Of a DNA stretch of 6,407 bases, positions 4,231 to 6,407 are shown in pieces (position 1 is the first letter of the stretch; every line of letters begins with the position of its first letter). The position numbers and the translations under genes are program-made. This stretch comes from an uncultured Bacillaceae bacterium (GTDB lineage: Bacteria > Bacillota > Bacilli > Bacillales > Pradoshiaceae). The DNA lies in NCBI GenBank assembly GCA_904501845.1, contig CAJGCH010000175.1, forward strand, positions 1-6,407, read 5' to 3'. The notes below the pieces were generated by a model. That model ran no database searches, was not told the DNA's origin, and was given only the letters and a program-made list of their open reading frames with translations.

Positions 4231-6051
4231 ACAAACGGCCAAAATCTACCCGCATCATTAGAAACAGCAGCTAAGGGAAAGATTCCAGAGTGGAAGGGAA
4301 TACCGCTAAATGGATTGATTCCGGAAACGGCTTCAGGCGCAACGAGAATTGAACTGGAAAATGGAATGACAAAACCAATCTATTCAACTGACGAGGCCAT
4401 AATAGAGGAATTATTCGTCGAGACAGAGGTAGACAGCGACAGGGATGGGAAGCGTGACCGTGTGTCTATTAAAGTGTACCGGCCAAAAACGGAACCAGGT
4501 GTTAAAGTGCCCGTCATTTATGAGATGAGTCCCTATCGCTCCGGAATTCTAAATGTTCCTGTCTATAATGTCGATGTGGAGTTAAATCCCGTTGAACATC
4601 CTGGGAACGGGAATGGACGAGGAGGAAAGCCGTTCGCCGCTGCAAAAGGGCAGCCTGCCAATCTTGGCTCCTTGGGGAATTACTATGTCCCTCGTGGTTA
4701 TGGTGTTATTCTTGCGGAGAGTATTGGGACAGGCAAATCGGATGGTTGTCCAACAACAGGAGATGAACGTGAAATTCTCGGCACGAAGGCTGTTATTGAT
4801 TGGTTAAATGGGCGAGCAAAAGCTTATGCAGGAGACGGGAGAGAGGTATCCGCTGATTGGTCCACAGGCAACGTGGGGATGACAGGTACTTCCTACAATG
4901 GGACCTTGCCGAATGCCGTTGCTGCAACAGGTGTGGATGGACTAAAAACGATTATCCCAGTTGCAGCTATTAGCAGCTGGTATGACTATTATCGTGCAAA
5001 CGGGGCAGTTATAGCTCCTGGAGGCTATCAAGGTGAAGATACAGATAATATGGCTGAAGCCGTCCTCACTCGTGAAAATCCGCAGGTATGTAAGGATGTC
5101 ATTGCTGAGTTAACAGCTGAACAGGACAGAGAAACAGGGGACTACAGTGAATTCTGGGCAGACCGTGATTATGTAAAGGATGCTAAGAATATCGAGGCTA
5201 GTGTTCTTGTTGTACATGGGCTGAATGATTGGAATGTTAAAACAAAGCAATTCTCACAGTGGTGGGAAGCATTGGGAGAAAATAATGTCCCTCGCAGATT
5301 ATGGCTCCATCAGGGAGGCCATTCAAGTCCGTCGGGCAATAACTGGCCGCAATTACAAAATAGATGGTTTGATTATTATCTCTATGGGATTGAAAATGGG
5401 GTCATGAATGAGCCGGCGGTAGATATCCAGCGTGAGGACAGAACGTGGACTAAGGAAACAAACTGGCCTGCAGCTGGTTCTGCTCCGACAAGACTTCATT
5501 TGACAGGTGCGGGAAATGATTTAGGTAAGTTACATCTGAATCCGGTTTCGAATAAGCCGCATAACAAGCAAACAATTATGGATGACCCAATGAAAAAGGC
5601 CAATACACTCATTGCCGACCCAGAGCTAAATTCCTCCAACCGGCTGGCTTATATGACTCCGGCATTAACTGATTCCGTCCGGTTGAGCGGAACGCCGATA
5701 GTCAGCATCCGTGCAAGCATAGACCGTCCGGTTGCTAACTTAACGGCCTTGCTCGTTGATTACAGCAGTTCAAGCCCAGTCATAGTATCGCGTGGCTGGA
5801 TGGATCCGCAAAATCTCCAATCCGATGAACGCTCTAAATCACTGGTTCCTGGCAAGGATTATACGTTTGAATGGGAAATGGAGCCTAAGGATTATGTATT
5901 TAAGGCTGGTCACCAGATCGGGATTGTCCTTATCGCCAGCGATTACGACTACACAATTCGTCCTAAAGCTGGCACGAAAATTAATGTTATTCCAACCCGC
6001 AGTGAAATTACATTGCCTATTGTTGGCGGTCGCAGTGCGTTTAAGCAATAA
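4144..6051 (+). CDS. Secreted Xaa-Pro dipeptidyl-peptidase, S15 / CocE-NonD family
   Basis: This 635-residue exported serine peptidase is predicted to release X-Pro dipeptides from peptide N-termini outside the cell (PepX-like, EC 3.4.14.11). TTG at 4144 is chosen because it begins a standard signal peptide and no in-frame ATG or GTG lies upstream before a stop. The mature part starts with an Asp-rich loop, D97-x-D-x-D-G-K-x-x-D105, resembling a calcium loop. The alpha/beta-hydrolase domain follows. It has SIGTGKSDG, nucleophile S250 in GTSYNG, acid D362 in HGLNDW, and histidine H393 in QGGHSS, in the family order Ser-Asp-His. A cap region lies between S250 and D362. From about residue 430 to the end comes the beta-sandwich PepX_C domain (ending FKAGHQIGIVLIASDYDY). 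The N-terminal helical domain of lactococcal PepX (763 residues) is absent, as in other secreted members. C202 and C316 are the only mature cysteines and could form a disulfide. Related acyl-ester hydrolases of the family are the main alternative. Confidence 0.85.
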   Translation: MRKKILSIGLCSVLSLTLLCGGNSWTAEATNGQNLPASLETAAKGKIPEWKGIPLNGLIPETASGATRIELENGMTKPIYSTDEAIIEELFVETEVDSDRDGKRDRVSIKVYRPKTEPGVKVPVIYEMSPYRSGILNVPVYNVDVELNPVEHPGNGNGRGGKPFAAAKGQPANLGSLGNYYVPRGYGVILAESIGTGKSDGCPTTGDEREILGTKAVIDWLNGRAKAYAGDGREVSADWSTGNVGMTGTSYNGTLPNAVAATGVDGLKTIIPVAAISSWYDYYRANGAVIAPGGYQGEDTDNMAEAVLTRENPQVCKDVIAELTAEQDRETGDYSEFWADRDYVKDAKNIEASVLVVHGLNDWNVKTKQFSQWWEALGENNVPRRLWLHQGGHSSPSGNNWPQLQNRWFDYYLYGIENGVMNEPAVDIQREDRTWTKETNWPAAGSAPTRLHLTGAGNDLGKLHLNPVSNKPHNKQTIMDDPMKKANTLIADPELNSSNRLAYMTPALTDSVRLSGTPIVSIRASIDRPVANLTALLVDYSSSSPVIVSRGWMDPQNLQSDERSKSLVPGKDYTFEWEMEPKDYVFKAGHQIGIVLIASDYDYTIRPKAGTKINVIPTRSEITLPIVGGRSAFKQ

Positions 6052-6058
6052 ATCAAGT

Positions 6059-6078
6059 AAGAGGAGGGTCAGCCTCTT
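6059..6078 (+). promoter_or_regulatory. Hairpin that covers a ribosome binding site
   Basis: AAGAGG (6059-6064) pairs with CCTCTT (6073-6078) across an 8-nt loop. The left arm and loop hold the purine-rich GAGGAGGG (6061-6068) that serves the ATG at 6080. There is no T-tract, so it is not a good terminator for the dipeptidase gene. Confidence 0.35.
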
Positions 6079-6079
6079 C

Positions 6080-6139
6080 ATGACTAATTCCTATACACGC
6101 GAGCCGACAAGAAAGACCGGCAAGAATGAAGCAGAATAG
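6080..6139 (+). CDS. Possible 19-residue small ORF, function unknown
   Basis: An ATG preceded by GAGGAGGG with an 11-nt gap opens a 19-codon frame, MTNSYTREPTRKTGKNEAE, ending in TAG. It is hydrophilic and rich in Thr, Lys, Arg and Glu, with no signal or membrane segment. Beyond the amber codon the same frame continues with protein-like residues (GWEKFLDQWNDGILNKQK) up to the terminator. This raises the possibility of a longer small gene with a nonsense mutation. It follows the dipeptidase by 28 bp and would be cotranscribed, sharing the terminator at 6191-6225. I do not recognise it; a chance frame remains possible. Confidence 0.3.
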   Translation: MTNSYTREPTRKTGKNEAE

Positions 6140-6190
6140 GGCTGGGAGAAGTTCTTGGACCAGTGGAATGATGGGATATTAAACAAGCAA

Positions 6191-6225
6191 AAAGCCAGTT
6201 CATCAGCTGAACTGGCCTTTTTGTT
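6191..6225. terminator. Bidirectional Rho-independent terminator between the dipeptidase unit and the convergent symporter
   Basis: A perfect 9-bp stem (GCCAGTTCA at 6194-6202 with TGAACTGGC at 6208-6216) has loop TCAGC. On the + strand it runs, after one C, into TTTTTGTTTAATTTT. On the - strand it runs into TTTTTGCTTGTTT. It therefore serves both the dipeptidase transcript and the symporter gene whose stop is at 6231. Confidence 0.9.
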
Positions 6226-6230
6226 TAATT

Positions 6231-6407
6231 TTACGCATCTGCGGTTTTACTCATTGCGTTTTTCAGCCAATTCTTGCCCTCGACAAGACGTGTGACGAGC
6301 ATTGCGCACACAGTGTTTCCTGTAGAGTTCAGCAAGGTAGCTGGGATATCGATGATGGTACTGATAACAGCGATGAGCGGCAATACCTCAGGGGAGAAGC
6401 CGAATAC
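6231..6407 (-). CDS. Dicarboxylate/amino acid:cation symporter (DAACS), C-terminal 58 residues
   Basis: The frame runs off the right edge, so only the last 58 residues of a protein that is usually 400-430 long are present, and no start is in view. They cover hairpin HP2/TM8 and the C-terminus of the GltP/GltT/SstT-type sodium or proton symporter fold. The diagnostic stretch is IDIPATLLNSTGN (window residues 19-31), matching the TM8 pattern D-x-x-x-T-x-x-N-x-x-G-N/D. Aligned by eye to archaeal GltPh, D20, T24, N27 and N31 correspond to D394, T398, N401 and D405, while A23 replaces R397. A hydrophilic tail (EGKNWLKNAMSKTADA) ends the protein. The protein sits in the membrane and imports small acids or amino acids; A23 argues against a classic glutamate/aspartate carrier. 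It has its own terminator on the - strand. Confidence 0.8.
   Translation of the reverse strand, partial: VFGFSPEVLPLIAVISTIIDIPATLLNSTGNTVCAMLVTRLVEGKNWLKNAMSKTADA

Overview
The window looks like chromosomal DNA of a spore-forming Bacillaceae relative. The reasons are moderate-to-low GC, AGGAGG-type ribosome binding sites, strong Rho-independent terminators after most genes, and proteins that read like Bacillus NupC, the YwbD/RlmI rRNA methylase family and a DAACS symporter. No phage, IS element, CRISPR array, tRNA or rRNA was seen. It is mostly ordinary housekeeping and accessory sequence with single-gene transcription units, and I found no clear new multi-gene system.

Layout from left to right. 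(1) A nearly complete nupC-type nucleoside transporter runs off the left edge (1-1176, +) and ends in a perfect hairpin terminator that includes its stop codon. (2) A sigma-A-like promoter precedes an RlmI/YwbD-type rRNA methyltransferase (1289-2485, +), which ends in three in-frame TAA codons and a 14-bp bidirectional terminator. (3) Convergent to it is a 79-residue Gly/Trp-rich protein (2534-2773, -). Its sense strand carries five GGGG runs with 2-nt loops, a strong G-quadruplex candidate. (4) Divergent from that, across 127 bp, is a class I SAM methyltransferase of unknown substrate (2901-3638, +). (5) A 505-bp AT-rich gene-free stretch (3639-4143) holds a likely terminator, a near-perfect 16-bp dyad and an orphan terminator-like hairpin. 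(6) A secreted S15-family Xaa-Pro dipeptidyl-peptidase (4144-6051, +) starts at TTG. The TTG overlaps the stop of a possible 7-codon leader. (7) A possible 19-codon small ORF (6080-6139, +) has its ribosome binding site inside a hairpin. (8) A bidirectional terminator is followed by the C-terminal 58 residues of a DAACS-family symporter (6231-6407, -), cut by the right edge.

Functional links are loose. The nucleoside importer, the secreted dipeptidase and the amino acid/dicarboxylate symporter all fit scavenging of nucleosides, peptides and small acids, but each appears to be its own transcription unit. The two methyltransferases are unrelated in role as far as can be seen.
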